Assembly (NCBI GenBank): GCA_030686995.1
Contig: CM060691.1
Location: forward strand, 61,412,338 to 61,476,337
Direction of reading: 5' to 3'
Source of the DNA: Artemisia argyi
Taxonomy: Eukaryota; Streptophyta; Magnoliopsida; Asterales; Asteraceae
Length of the DNA: 64,000 nucleotides
In this document: in pieces, positions 44,928 through 56,032 of the stretch
Layout of the letters: every line of letters starts with the position of its first letter
How positions within the stretch are numbered: position 1 is the stretch's first letter
Translations under genes and position numbers: made by a program
Notes under the pieces: generated by a model
What the model saw: the letters and a program-made list of their open reading frames with translations, nothing else
Told to the model about the DNA's origin: nothing
Databases searched by the model: none

Positions 44928-45788
44928 GGTGGACAGGTGGTGGTGGTATTGGAGGTGAAACCATGGTGGTTTAGTAGCAGTGGTGGTGAGGTAGTATTGG
45001 GAGGGAAGGAAAGGCTGGGGTGGTTTTGGTGGTCAAACGGGGCGTTGACCCGTTTTTTATAGTAAAGGGTGGACTAGGAAATAGGATAGTGGGTGGGCTT
45101 GGTGTGTTGGGTTTGAATTTGGTTTATGATAATAATAATAAAGAGTCCGTTTGGTTTTTAGAAATTATACAAGGACCAATTTTGTAATTTAGTGAAAGTT
45201 GAGGGGCTGTTGTGTAATTTTCCAAAATTTATCATAAGGGTCTAAATTGTCACATGTGAATAGTACAAGGGCATTTTTGATATTTTTTAATTTTTTAAAT
45301 ACCCGGGGACTAAAACTGACAAACTTGAGGGACCAATTATGTAATTTCACCAAACTTCACACCAAGGACCATTCCTGCAAAAGATTATTAGTACAAGGAC
45401 CAAAATTGATTTTCTCAAAGTTTTAACATCCCAGGGACCATTTCTGTCAATTTGCAAAGTACAGGGACTAAACTTGTAATTTTGTGAAACTTTGCACCAA
45501 AGGACTAAATATGTAACTTTATGATTAAAAAGGACCTTTGATGATTTTTTCATGTTTTTAGAATAACCAGGGACTTGTTTTGCCAATTTATGAAACTTGA
45601 GGGACTGAAACTGCCAATTATGCAAACTTTGTACGTTTTTCATCTGTTTTTGCATATTTTGCATTTGAAACATATAAAACACACCTTTAAGATATTTTAA
45701 GTATTTTGATACATATTTGAGTGTTTTTGTATGTTTTGGCAGCTCAGATTAGTATAAAATGATGAGTATTTAGACACTCATCAGTGAT

Positions 45789-46828
45789 CCCCTCAGAAAG
45801 ATACACGGGAGGTGTTATGAACATGTGACAGCTGAGGAGGTAGAGTTAGACGATAGGAAACCTCCTCCGAAATGTACAAGAATCAAACGGTCCAAATTTG
45901 GTTCCACACAATTCCGGTCCTTAATCAAACAATCCAAAAAGTAATGGTCTCATAGAAGCGAATCGTATAAGTAGCAAAACACATGTGTAACCCTCAAAAT
46001 GAACAATGGCATTCAAGCAAATAGAAGACAATTTAATCGATAACATCGGACGGTAGAAAGCTCTACAACGAACCCTAAGATCATTATCAAGATACAAAGG
46101 TCAACAAGCATATCCTCGAAGATCCAAACACATCAAAACGTACGGCGATAAGGCAGATCAAACGTATAGGTCGAAAGAACCTAAAGTCTCACTATTCGCA
46201 GATAGTCGCAACAAAACAGAGATCTAAGGCTCCACTAAGGCACTTCTTAATACATCCTATGAACACAACAAGTGCACGTTATATGATGTAAGTATTATCA
46301 CGCTGGCCAGACGGCATAATACTAGCATCATATAAATATGCCCTCATGATGGTCATACTTTGTCTCAATCAGTTAAACAATCTACAAATCCACCTAACAG
46401 TCTAACTAACTCCTAGGATGGTCCTATTCAAGATCAATAACAAACGATGTCGGCAAGACAAATGAAGCTCGAAAAGACGTAACAAAGTCAAACAATCGTC
46501 ATCTATAACAACCCGCAAATTTTCAGACAATAATTTTAAATACTATTACTATTCATTTTCATCAAAAACCTTAAATTTCATATTTTCTGACATTTACTGT
46601 TACCCAAAACCCAAAAACGATAGTAATCTCAAGAATCAAGTCTGCACGCGTACCGACATGGCAATAATAACGATTAAAACAAATAATTATTACTAATGTT
46701 ATTATACCCAACACTTATAAAAACGTTACCAAAAACCGAAGGCGTTTCACATTACATGTTTCATCTTATAAACGCTCACTTTTTAGTCCGCATTCACTTT
46801 TACCTTATTTTACACCTCTCTTTAAAAT

Positions 46829-46885
<57 letters not shown>

Positions 46886-47700
46886 AATAATAATAAATCG
46901 GTTAATTCTATCCTACACCCCACCGCCACCCACGACACATACTTTTATACGTTTTTCTTTTTCTTCTATCTTTCCCAAGAAGCACAGTAACACAGAATGG
47001 ATCTATCAATCTCTTTGCTTTCTCTTCTTCCCACATGAAGTAACGAGATTGTTTAGAGGGATGTGAGTAGATAGAAACTTTTCCTCAAAGTAGTTAGCAT
47101 CAAGATCGATCCAGAAAAGCAAGAGTCAAACTATCCATTTTTATTTTCTTTTAAACCCCACCGATCCATAGGGGTGATACCACAATCAAAACTATACTTG
47201 GTGGTTCCTGTGGATTCGGCTTGGTGGATTTCCTTATTATCTGTTCTCAATCGGTTGTAACGAGGTTCTAGAGGCTTATAAAAAGGTTTTTGAAATTATA
47301 AGCACCAACCCCGAAAATGAGGCTAAATTTTTAACGGGGCTTCTAAGTTCTAGTATGTTAAATTACTTAATTACCTATAAAAATATCTAATATATACATA
47401 GGTCAATTTAATTACATGTCCTTTTTAGTAATTTTACAATAATAAGCTCCAACTTAAACTAATTTGACAAACAAGTTTATGAAAATAAAATTTTAAGTTT
47501 CGGCTTATAATATAAGTCCCGGCCCAGCCTCAGCTCTAGCCCCCAACCTTATGTTATACTCCGTATGTAATTTATGGCACTTGAATTTTCGTTTTTATAT
47601 AAATATGTATTTTTATTAAATTAATGTTGTTTCCCCCTAAATTTTCAAACAAATTGAAACTTATCCCACTACCCTCTCTCATGCGTTTTCTGCATAAAGC
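45789..47700. other. Unassigned CACTA interior
   Basis: About 1.9 kb with no frame longer than about 110 codons resembling a known family. Contains a pure A tract at about 46839-46883 and a TATAACAACCCGCAAATTTTC sequence at about 46504 that looks like a gypsy LTR end. It may be older transposon debris, or sequence captured by the CACTA element. I cannot decide. Confidence 0.4.
46839..46883. repeat. Poly(A) tract of about 45 bp
   Basis: Uninterrupted A run following TAAAACTT; could be a retroposon tail or simple-sequence expansion. No TSD was recognised around it. Confidence 0.9.
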
Positions 47701-48864
47701 CCAAACCCAATTTAAAGAGTTGTGAATCACATTTACATGACACGACTCTAAAAAGAAGTGTCATATTATGTTGTATCATAAAAAAACCATTATGAATAAG
47801 CGTTCTATAAAGGTTAACATTATAAGACCCTATTGTCAAGGGTCCTATTAACTTTTGTTATAATCAAAAACGTTTGCGAATAAGCATTCCATAAAACTGA
47901 TGTTTTATGACTCAAATATCAAGTGTCCTATAATGATGTATCAATCTATGGGACCCAAGTGTCAAGTGTCATATTAAGTTATGTTTTAATAATATGTTTG
48001 CGAATAAGCGTTCTAAATAATTAATGTTTTATAACTTATGTATCAAGTGTCCTATTATGGTGTATTGTAATAAAACCATAATGAATATGCGTCCTTTAAG
48101 GGTCCTATTAAGTTTTGTTATAATAAAACTTTTGCAAATAAACGTTCTAAAATACTGATATTTTATGACTCAAAAATAAAAAGTCCTATTATGGTGTATG
48201 ATAATAAAGCCATTATGCATAAGCGTCCTATAAAGGTTAACATTATAATAACCACGTCTTAAGGGTCCTATTAAGTTTTGTTATAATTAAACTTTTGCGA
48301 ATGTCCTATTATGGTGTACGATAATAAAACCATTGTGCATAAGCGTCCTATAAAGGTTAACGTTATAATACCCACGTGTCAAAGTCCTATTAAATTTTGT
48401 TATAATAAAACTTTTGTGAATAAGCGTTTTAACTAACTGATGTCTTATGACTCAAAACTCAAGTGTCCTATTATGGTGTATTATAATAAAACCGTAATGA
48501 ATAAACGTCCTATAAAGGTTAAAGTTATAAGACCCAAGTGTCAAGGGTCTTATTAGGTTATGTTATAATAGGACATCTAGTGATCAAGTGTCGTATTACA
48601 CTATCACATAATGGGACGCCAACAACTAAATGTCTTAGAAAGTAATTTATTAGGATCCATATTTTAAGTGTCCTATTAAGTTATATGATAATAAGACCCC
48701 AAATAATCAACCATCCTATTATATAACTTTTTAGGACACCGCCTACGTAGCAAATATTTAAAAAGGACCCCAAACGCTCATATGTCCTATTAAACTGTTT
48801 TTTAGGACTCTATTATCATACCGTCCCACACAAAGGGTCCTAAAAAGCCACTTTTGTTGTAGTT
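47701..48864. repeat. Right subterminal repeats and TIR of the CACTA element
   Basis: About six diverged units of roughly 150-180 bp with AAGCGTCCTATAAAGGTTAAC, GTCAAGGGTCCTATTAAG and TTTTGTTATAATAAAACTTTTG-type segments. They share the TAGGAC/GTCCTA core with the left end but are otherwise different in sequence. Confidence 0.85.
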
Positions 48865-48867
48865 AGT

Positions 48868-50015
48868 GTTGTCAACTAGGCCCATGGTGTACTTATTGTC
48901 AACTAAGAAGGTTTTAAGTCGATCACACCATGCTTTTGGAGCTTTCTTAAGTCCGTATAAAGCCTTTTTAAGTTTGTAAACGTGATTAGGTTTTTCAAAG
49001 TTGGTAAAGCCCGGTGGTTGAGCAACATAAACCTCTTCGTTAATAAAACCATTTAAGAATGCACTTTTGACGTCCATTTGAAAAAGTTTAAAGTCATGTG
49101 CGCATGCATATGCAAGTAAGATTCTAATTGACTCGAGCCTAGCAACCGGAGCAAAAGTTTCATCGTAGTCAATGCCTTCTTGTTGATTATAACCTTGTGC
49201 TACTAGCCTAGCTTTGTTTCTAGACACAACTCCGTTTTCATCCATTTTATTTCGAAAGACCCAATTTGTTCCAATTATAGTTTGATTCTTTGGTTGAGGA
49301 ACTAGTGTCCAAATATCATTTCTAATAAATTGGTTCAATTCTTCTTGCATAGCTATTACCCAAGATTCATCACTTATAGCTTCATTTATATTTTTAGGTT
49401 CAATGGTTGATATAAAACAAAAATAGTTACTTTCATTTTGAGCTTTTGATCTTAAGGTTCTTTCGTTAAGTTTACCGATGACACTATCTAATGGATGACT
49501 TTTAGACTCTTTAACATTGATTATTTTTCTATTTAATAGTTCATCTTTCTTGTCGTTTTCTAAATCAATTTGATTAACAACTTGACATTCAACTAAGTAA
49601 TCATCTACCAAAGGTGATGTCTTAGAGGGAGGTGGACTTTCGTCGAATGTTACGTTCAACGATTCCTCGACTCTTAATGGTTCTTTATTTAGAACAATAT
49701 AAGCTTTGCTATTTTGTGAATATCCAAAGAATACACCTTCATAAGACTTTGGGTCAAATTTAGTTAGATAATCCTTGGTGTTTAATATAAAGCATTTACT
49801 CCCAAATACTTTAAAGTATCATAATGTTGGCTTTTTCCCTCTATATAATTCATATGGAGTTTTATCTAAAAATTATCTAATTAGGACTCGGTTTAAGATA
49901 TAAGTTGATGTGTCGACGGCATTACACCAAAACTTTTGTGGAATATTTTGTTCGTTAAGCATTGTTCTACTCATCTCTTGAAGTGTCCGGTATTAACGTT
50001 CTACTACACCATTAG
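48868..50015 (-). pseudogene. Sirevirus B pol: integrase C-terminal core to RT N-terminal part
   Basis: From the gypsy insertion at 50016 leftward: [20 protein letters not shown] (third catalytic Glu of integrase), [43 protein letters not shown], then an open stretch with [110 protein letters not shown] and YGLKKAPKAW. It ends at VDNT, where the CACTA begins. Stops near 49990, 49875 and 49815 show decay. The sequence is clearly homologous to Sirevirus 2 pol. Confidence 0.93.
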
Positions 50016-51921
50016 TGTAACAACCGTGGTTTTAGCAGGTTAGTTAGACTTTTAGCCTAGAGTTAATCTAACTTTGTTTGGTGTGGTTTGATTAGTTATA
50101 TGTGTGTTATAGTGTGATTAGTATTTGGTTTAGCACTAAATCCCTTCGCGTTGTGGTTGTTATTGTGATTTTTGATGATGTTGATTTTGGGAAAGTTCAT
50201 TTTGATCACCCATGTGGTGTAGAAATGACTTGTGTATATTTGGCGTTTTGAGGTTATGCGTAACGAGTTTTCGTTCAAGTTATTGAGCATTAGTAAGTTA
50301 CGGGAATGTTGTTTTTGTGAAGAAATGCTTATGGAGTGTGTGAAAATCTATTTTTGGAAACTTTATTTTGAAAATGAATATTTTCCGGTTTGTCGTAAAA
50401 TTAAGGTTTATCGCGAAAGACGTTAGGTTTTGTTATGGGAATACATAAAATATGAAAAGTATGAGGTTTTGAGTGTAATAAATAAATTTAATAAAAAAAT
50501 AAAAATAAATATATAATAATAGGGGGCGGCCGAATATTGGTTTAGGGGGAAAAAAGGAAACCAAATTTGATACCAAATACAACTCTAAGCCTTAAGGGTT
50601 ATCCAATATAATTATAAATACAAAATCAAAACTTCCCTACCCCTTTTTCCTGCAATTAAAGTTGACACAAGGAGATTCAAGAAGAAAAAAAATTAGGGTT
50701 TCATAATCGTCTAGCAATAATCAAGAATCAAGGTAAAATCTTTAACCCTTACGTGTAATTAATTAATTATTGTTATGATTCATGTAATATTTAATATGAT
50801 GGAATCTAGGGTTTATATACTTCTGTAAATTATTGAAGTAAAACATGTTAGGATGATTGGATGTCAATAACATGGTTAATGATTAAGGGAATTGAGAGTT
50901 AAACGCGTTAGATTATGTGTTAGGGTTTGGACAGAAAACTATGGTTGTAAAGATGTGAGTGTAAATAATAGATGGTGAGGAGTTAAGTCACGAATTTTAG
51001 GTCTAAGTTGAAGTATAATGAAAGATCTTTCCAAAAAGTCCAGCCACGATCGATTTTAAGGTTGGGAAGTCGGTCTTTTGATTTTTCTTTGTTAAAGTGT
51101 CAAAGCTTTCAAACCAGGAGAGATTTTGGGTAAAAGTTTGAGGGTGTCATGTGGTTGTAAAAGTGGTATTTTGAATAGGCCTTCTGGAATAGTTAATTAT
51201 TATGTTATATTAGACTATCACGAAGAGGATTCGCGATAAAAACTTGTGGAAGTATTTTATGAAAACCAAAACTTTTTGGTGTGCGTTCAGATCCGAATTT
51301 GAGAAGTTGACAAGTTTGAATTTATTATGAGTATTTGTGTGTGTTATTAGTCCATGGCCTTCTGGTATTAGCTTCTATGCTTATGAGAGACCATGGTGAA
51401 CTTTTGGTGTGAGTTTTTAAGCTTTATTTGTCGTGATTTTATGTGGGCGAATGTACCCAAAAATTCTGCGTTTTCTGATTTTAAGAGTGCAAGGGATTTA
51501 GTGAGTTTTAAGTTATGGTAGTGGTTAGTGTGGTGTCTAGGAGATCCATGGTGGGTCATACGAGTTTTAGAGATCCATCATATGTGTATTACATGGGTTG
51601 TAGCTTTTAGCTTGACCTTGTGTAATGTGGATTATTTTGTATGCTATAGATTGTGAGTTGTTTTTGTGGTAGCTACGGAGTTTAAAGTGAGTTCATAGTC
51701 CCATATTTTTACTTTGTTTTTAAACTTGGGATGGGAATGATGCTTGTCTTAAATGATTTGAGTTACTGTGATTATGTGTGGTTTAAAAGCTTGGACTTAT
51801 AATGTTATCGTAATAATGCTATGTGGTACATGAAAGTGTGATTCCGATTAGGTTAGCGACCTAATTGATGATGTGTGATATGTGATTCTGATTAGGTTAG
51901 CGACCTAATTGATGCTGTGTG

Positions 51922-53169
51922 TGTTGACATAAATAATGTCTTAAAACATTGTTAGCATATTAACAATATCTCTATGTTTTGATAATTACAAAGCATAAAC
52001 TCATTAATCTAAAACTTATGACGTAAACAAGTTTTTAGTGCTTAATATTTGTCTTTGCTTCCATATCACTTAAGGTATGAATAAACAAAGGGTTTATTAC
52101 ATTTTATGATCAAAGGAAATTTTTCTAATCACTAGAATTTTTATAAAATGTATTAAACATCTTATATCTTTTACAAAATTACTTTTGGAATTAAAAGAAT
52201 ATGTTTAATTGATTATAAATATATGATTTCAAATTTCCAACTAAAAATGGCAAATTCTATCCAGAAAAATATTCCCCACTAAAAAACAAGAAAAACCAAC
52301 GTTCTGAAGGGGCGGCCCCCTTAATCATTAAGGGGACCGGCCACGCTCCAGAACAGTATTTTTCTCCCCTATAAATACTGGTTCACTCCTCAGAATTTTC
52401 TCACCTTTTGTACTTCTAAACTTTCTGATCTAGATCCATATTTCTATTCTCTTATCCTTTGATCATAAGTGTATAATTCTTTGTTTCAAATGATCGAAAC
52501 TTCATCCTCTCAAGTGCAAGAGAAGAATACTTCTATTCCTCAAGACAAGAAGTATTACAACTTGTTGTGATCTCCACATCCAAGTTGTTGGTGCATCATC
52601 AAAGATCATTTACATTATTCTTTGTGAAGATTGTTGTGAATATTTGATTGTAGATAGTTGTGCTAGATATATAGATTGTGTGATTAGGTAGTAGCTTGGT
52701 GTGAAGAAGAAAAGTTAGGAACTAGATTGGTGTGAAGAAGATAGGTGTGGAGTAGTTAGTTGTGAAGTAGATTGATTTGAAAAAGTTGTGTAGAAGTTGT
52801 GACTTAGGTGTGACGAAGTTGTGGTGTGAAAATTGGTGTGTACGGTTTTCTCCGCCATAAGGGAGCTTGTTGATATAGTGAAGAAAACTCTAGAGTTAGG
52901 TGCTCGGGGAGTGGAGTAGGGCAAGGAAGGTGTCCTTGTAGCCGAACCACTATAAATCTCTTGTCTCGCGGTTCGATCTTTCCATCTCTTACTTATTTCA
53001 TTACTTACCATTGTTATATATTGTGTATTGTTAGTTGTTTATATTGTACAAGACTTGAGATCACATATTATCGAATCTAAGTTTTTAAAAGCTAAGAAAA
53101 CACTAAAACTATCTTTTATAACGAATTAAAAAGACGTAAAACTATTCAACCCCCTTCTAGTTTTCCACA
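51922..53169 (+). repeat. 5' LTR of Sirevirus 2
   Basis: 1248 bp. A GC-rich palindrome at 52301-52354 lies 16 bp upstream of the TATAAATA box (52370-52377). The U5 part (about 52849-53000) matches the Sirevirus 1 LTR in order and sequence (TTTTCTCCGCC, GTTGAT-TAGTGAAG, GGGAGTGGAGTAGGGC, GAACCACTATAAATC). Confidence 0.95.
52301..52377 (+). promoter_or_regulatory. LTR promoter of Sirevirus 2: palindrome plus TATA box
   Basis: GTTCTG..CAGAAC arms enclose GGGGCGGCCCCCTTAATC and ATTAAGGGGACCGGCC. After 15 bp comes CCTATAAATACTGG. Palindromic sequences near the core promoter are described in Sirevirus LTRs; the role here is inferred from position. Confidence 0.6.
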
Positions 53170-53171
53170 AT

Positions 53172-53184
53172 TGGTATCAAGAGC
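53172..53184 (+). other. Primer binding site of Sirevirus 2
   Basis: TGGTATCAAGAGC, the tRNA-iMet-type site with one extra A, two bases after the LTR. Confidence 0.85.
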
Positions 53185-53237
53185 CACGTCTAGCAAGACT
53201 TTTAAAATATATTGTATTTTAAAACTTGTAACGATCT

Positions 53238-53459
53238 ATGGAATCTGAAAAATATTTAGAAGGGCAATCTATGCAAAGACCACCACTATTTGAAAGTGAT
53301 GGATTTTTATATTGGGAAAATAGATTCGAAACGTATGTGAAATCAAAAGATCTTGATCTTTGGCATATTATTACCTTTGGTGATTTTCCTCCTATTCAAT
53401 ATAATGTTGAAACTAAAATGAATGAATTTGTATCTTTCGAAGAACAAATGATGATTTGA
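53238..53459 (+). pseudogene. Sirevirus 2 gag N-terminus
   Basis: ATG at 53238 gives MESEKYLEGQSMQRPPLFESDGF..YWENRFETYVKSKD, the usual start of copia gag (P..F.G..Y..W). The frame ends at 53459 by a one-base shift; gag continues in the next frame directly ([19 protein letters not shown]). Confidence 0.9.
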
Positions 53460-56032
53460 AAAAGAAATTAGCAAAAAATAATGAGGCTAAAATGGTTATT
53501 TATAATGCGTTACCACGCAAAGAGTATGAAAGAATTTTTATGTGTAAAACCGCCAAAGAAATTTGGGACTCTTTACTAATCACTCACCAAGGTAATAGTC
53601 AAGTCAAAGATAATAAAATAGATCTTCTTGTACAACAATTTGAACAATTTACGATTCCGGAAGAGGAATCAATTGATAATGCTTTTGCTAAGTTTAACAC
53701 TATTATCACAAGTTTAAAAGCACTTGATGAGACATTTTCTAGTAAAAATTGTGTTAGGAAATTTTTTAGGGCATTGCATCCAAAATGGCGAGCTAAGGTC
53801 ACTGCAATTGAAGAATCAAAGAACTTGATGACGTTATCACTAGATGAACTAATTGGCAACTTGAAGGTTCATGAAGAAATCATAAGAAGAGATTCGGAAG
53901 CGGTCAAAGTCAAGAAAGAACAAACCAAATCCATTGCTCTAAAAGCCAAAAAGGAACCTAGTGATGATGATGATTCAAGTGACGAAAGTGAAGACGAAGA
54001 ATATGCAATGGTCGTAAGAGAATTCAAGAAATTCTTCAAGAGGCGAGGAAGATTCACTAGATCATCACGAGACGAAAGAAAAGCGTTCCAAAGAAATAGA
54101 AGTGAAAACTACGGGAAAAGAAAGTGCTTTAGATGTGGAAGTCCAAATCATCTCATTGGCGAATGCCTAAAACCACCCGGTTATGAAAATCAAGGCGCTT
54201 TTGTTAGTGGAACATGGAGTGATAGTGACAAAGAAGATGTTGAAAAGCCAAGAGACAAAAAGTGTTTTATGGCAAAAGAAACCGACGAAATATGTTTAGG
54301 AATTGACTTGGAACCTGACGAATGGATCAAGGATAGTGGATGTTCGAGGCACATGATGGGGAACCGCAAGCTATTCTCTATATATAAGGCATACAATGGA
54401 GGTAATGTTATTTTCGGTAGTGACTTACGTGGAAAAATCATTGGCAAAGGTACGATTTCTCAAGACTCACTTACTATTGAAAATGTAGAGCATGTAGATA
54501 AATTAACATATAACTTGCTTAGTGTAGGACAAATACGTGATAATAAATGTAGAGTCACATTTACCGAAGAGGATAGCGAAATAGTTAAGAATGGAAAAAT
54601 TATAGGTAGAGGAATTAGGAAAGGTGGCATATATGTTATGAAACTAGGAAACAAACCTGAGGATAGGATAGGCCTAACGACCCTAGATGAAAACTCTACA
54701 TTGTGGCATAGGAGATTAGGATATGCTAACATGCAACAAATACAATCTTTGGCCTCTAAGGAATTAGTTAGAAATTTTCCTAATCTAAAATATGACAAGC
54801 ATTTTTGTGATGCATGTAAAATTGGAAAACAAGCTCATGCTAGTCACAAAGCTAAGAATATAGTATCCACTACTAGGTACCTAGAATTATTACATATGGA
54901 TCTTTTTGGTCCATCCACTGTGCGGAGCTATGGAGGAAACAAATATACCTTAGTAATAGTAGATGACTACTCACGATACACGTGGACTAGGTTTTTAAGT
55001 GACAAAACCCAAGCCTTTGAAAAATTCGAAATATTTAGTAAAATGATTCAAAATAAATTAGGATGCTCAATAGTTGCCATTAGGACGGACCATGGTAGGG
55101 AATTTGATAACGAATTACAATTCGGAAAATATTGTGAGTTAAATGGAATATCTCACAATTTCTCCGCTCCTCGTACTCCTCAATTAAATGGCGTAGTAGA
55201 AAGAAAAAATAGGTCACTACAAGAAATGAGTAGAACTATGTTAAACGAACAATCCATCCCACAAAAATTTTGGTGTCACGTCGTAGATACATCAACTTAT
55301 ATTTTAAATTGGGTATCAATTAGAAGAATTCTAGGAAAAACTCCTTATGAGTTATTAAGAGGTAGAAAACCAAACTTAAGCTACTTTAGGGTATTTGGAA
55401 GTAAATGTTATATTTTAAACACTAAGGATTACCTCACTAAGTTTGATCCAAAATCATATGAAGGAATATTTTTAGGATACTCACAAAATAGCAAAGCATA
55501 TATAATACTTAACAAACACTCCATGAAAGTAGAGGAATCACTAAATGTAACATTTGATGAAACACCACCACCTCCTAAAACATTACCTTTAGAAGATGAT
55601 GATTTAGTCGAAGATGAAGCTATTGAGGTTAGTAAAACAAAACCCATAGGAAATGATAATGAAGACATTCACTTAGAAAATAACAAAACTGTTAATATTA
55701 AAGAATCTAGATCACATCCATTAGATAATATAATAGGACATCTTAACCAAAGAACCCTTAGGTCACAAGCCCAAGATAAAAACAATTTCTTTTGTTTCCT
55801 CTCAGCAATACAACCTAAGAACATTAGCGAGGCTTTAAAGGATGAAAGTTGGGTTATAGCTATGCAAGAAGAATTAAATCAATTTAAGCCAAATGATGTT
55901 TGGGAATTAGTCCCAAATCCAAAGAATATGACCATCATAGGAACCAAATGGGTATATAGGAATAAGTTAGACGAGAATGGAATAGTTACTAGGAATAAAG
56001 CTAGGTTAGTTGCCCAAGGTTATAATCAATAA
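53456..56032 (+). pseudogene. Sirevirus 2 gag-pol: gag, protease, integrase, start of RT
   Basis: 858 open codons. Gag capsid-type helices come first ([40 protein letters not shown]). The CCHC knuckle [14 protein letters not shown] has its Cys/His at residues 224, 227, 232 and 237. The protease DSG active site is at about 293 ([11 protein letters not shown]). An integrase HHCC zinc finger starts at LWHRRLG (His about 418), with D482 (MDLFGP), D545 (RTDHGREF) and E582 (NGVVERKNR) as the catalytic triad. RT begins near [15 protein letters not shown] and runs to [10 protein letters not shown]. The frame stops at TAA 56030-56032, where Sirevirus B has CAA. An acidic [13 protein letters not shown] stretch precedes the knuckle. 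Confidence 0.95.

Larger units (their letters stand above)
28403..45783 (-). mobile_element. Element 3: non-autonomous Athila/Tat-type gypsy element, complete ends
   Basis: Direct repeats 28403-32128 and 35661-45783 (the latter interrupted by element 4) begin TGATTCGCC and end CTCATCA; the 5-bp TSD GTGAT is exact (28398-28402 and 45784-45788). Minus-strand order: PBS of tRNA-Asp type, one long gag-position ORF, a stem-loop region, a (TA)n array, imperfect tandem repeats, then PPT. There is no protease, RT or integrase. Without element 4 it is about 10.8 kb with LTRs of about 3.6-3.7 kb. PBS type, PPT form (GTGTGGGGGAT) and TGATG..CATCA-like ends point to the Athila/Tat group. Confidence 0.92.
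35661..45783 (-). repeat. 5' LTR of element 3, interrupted by element 4
   Basis: LTR pieces 35661-38397 and 44933-45783 become continuous after removal of element 4 and one GGTGG copy; the rejoined sequence matches the intact LTR around 31245. Confidence 0.93.
24686..48864. mobile_element. Non-autonomous CACTA (En/Spm-like) DNA transposon, host of later insertions
   Basis: Left end CACTACAAGAAAAGTGGC and right end (reverse complement) AACTACAACAAAAGTGGC form a 30-bp TIR with 28 matches (24686-24715 and 48835-48864). The 3-bp TSD AGT flanks it (24683-24685 and 48865-48867). Removing one TSD and the element restores codon order in Sirevirus B pol (VDNT then LFTKK, matching VNNTLFTK of Sirevirus 2), which proves the boundaries. 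Subterminal regions are full of TTAGGAC/GTCCTAA motifs. Without element 3 it is about 6.8 kb, with no transposase homology seen. Confidence 0.92.
1..50015 (-). mobile_element. Sirevirus B, decayed Ty1/copia element forming the outer layer of the nest
   Basis: Minus-strand copia element seen only in pieces because three later elements sit inside it. In element order: integrase core to RT at 50015-48868, RT end plus RNase H at 24685-23729, a spacer with a GC-rich hairpin, an env-like ORF at 22902-21898, then a 3' region at 846-1. The pieces rejoin across the TSDs of the inserted elements (AGT for the CACTA, AGAGG for Sirevirus 1). Its 3' LTR lies left of the window. Its gag, protease, PBS and 5' LTR lie beyond the gypsy that begins at 50016. 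Pol with an env-like ORF behind it is the Sirevirus layout. Many stops and small deletions show it is dead. Confidence 0.8.

Noticed and set aside
46696..46887. Open frame with a poly-Lys end
   Set aside because: Translation of the poly(A) tract; no coding evidence.
47560..47580. TACTCCGTA motif as a Stowaway-like MITE end
   Set aside because: No inverted partner or TA duplication could be found nearby.
53599..54798. Several minus-strand frames of 60-112 codons
   Set aside because: Antisense shadows of the Sirevirus 2 gag-pol.
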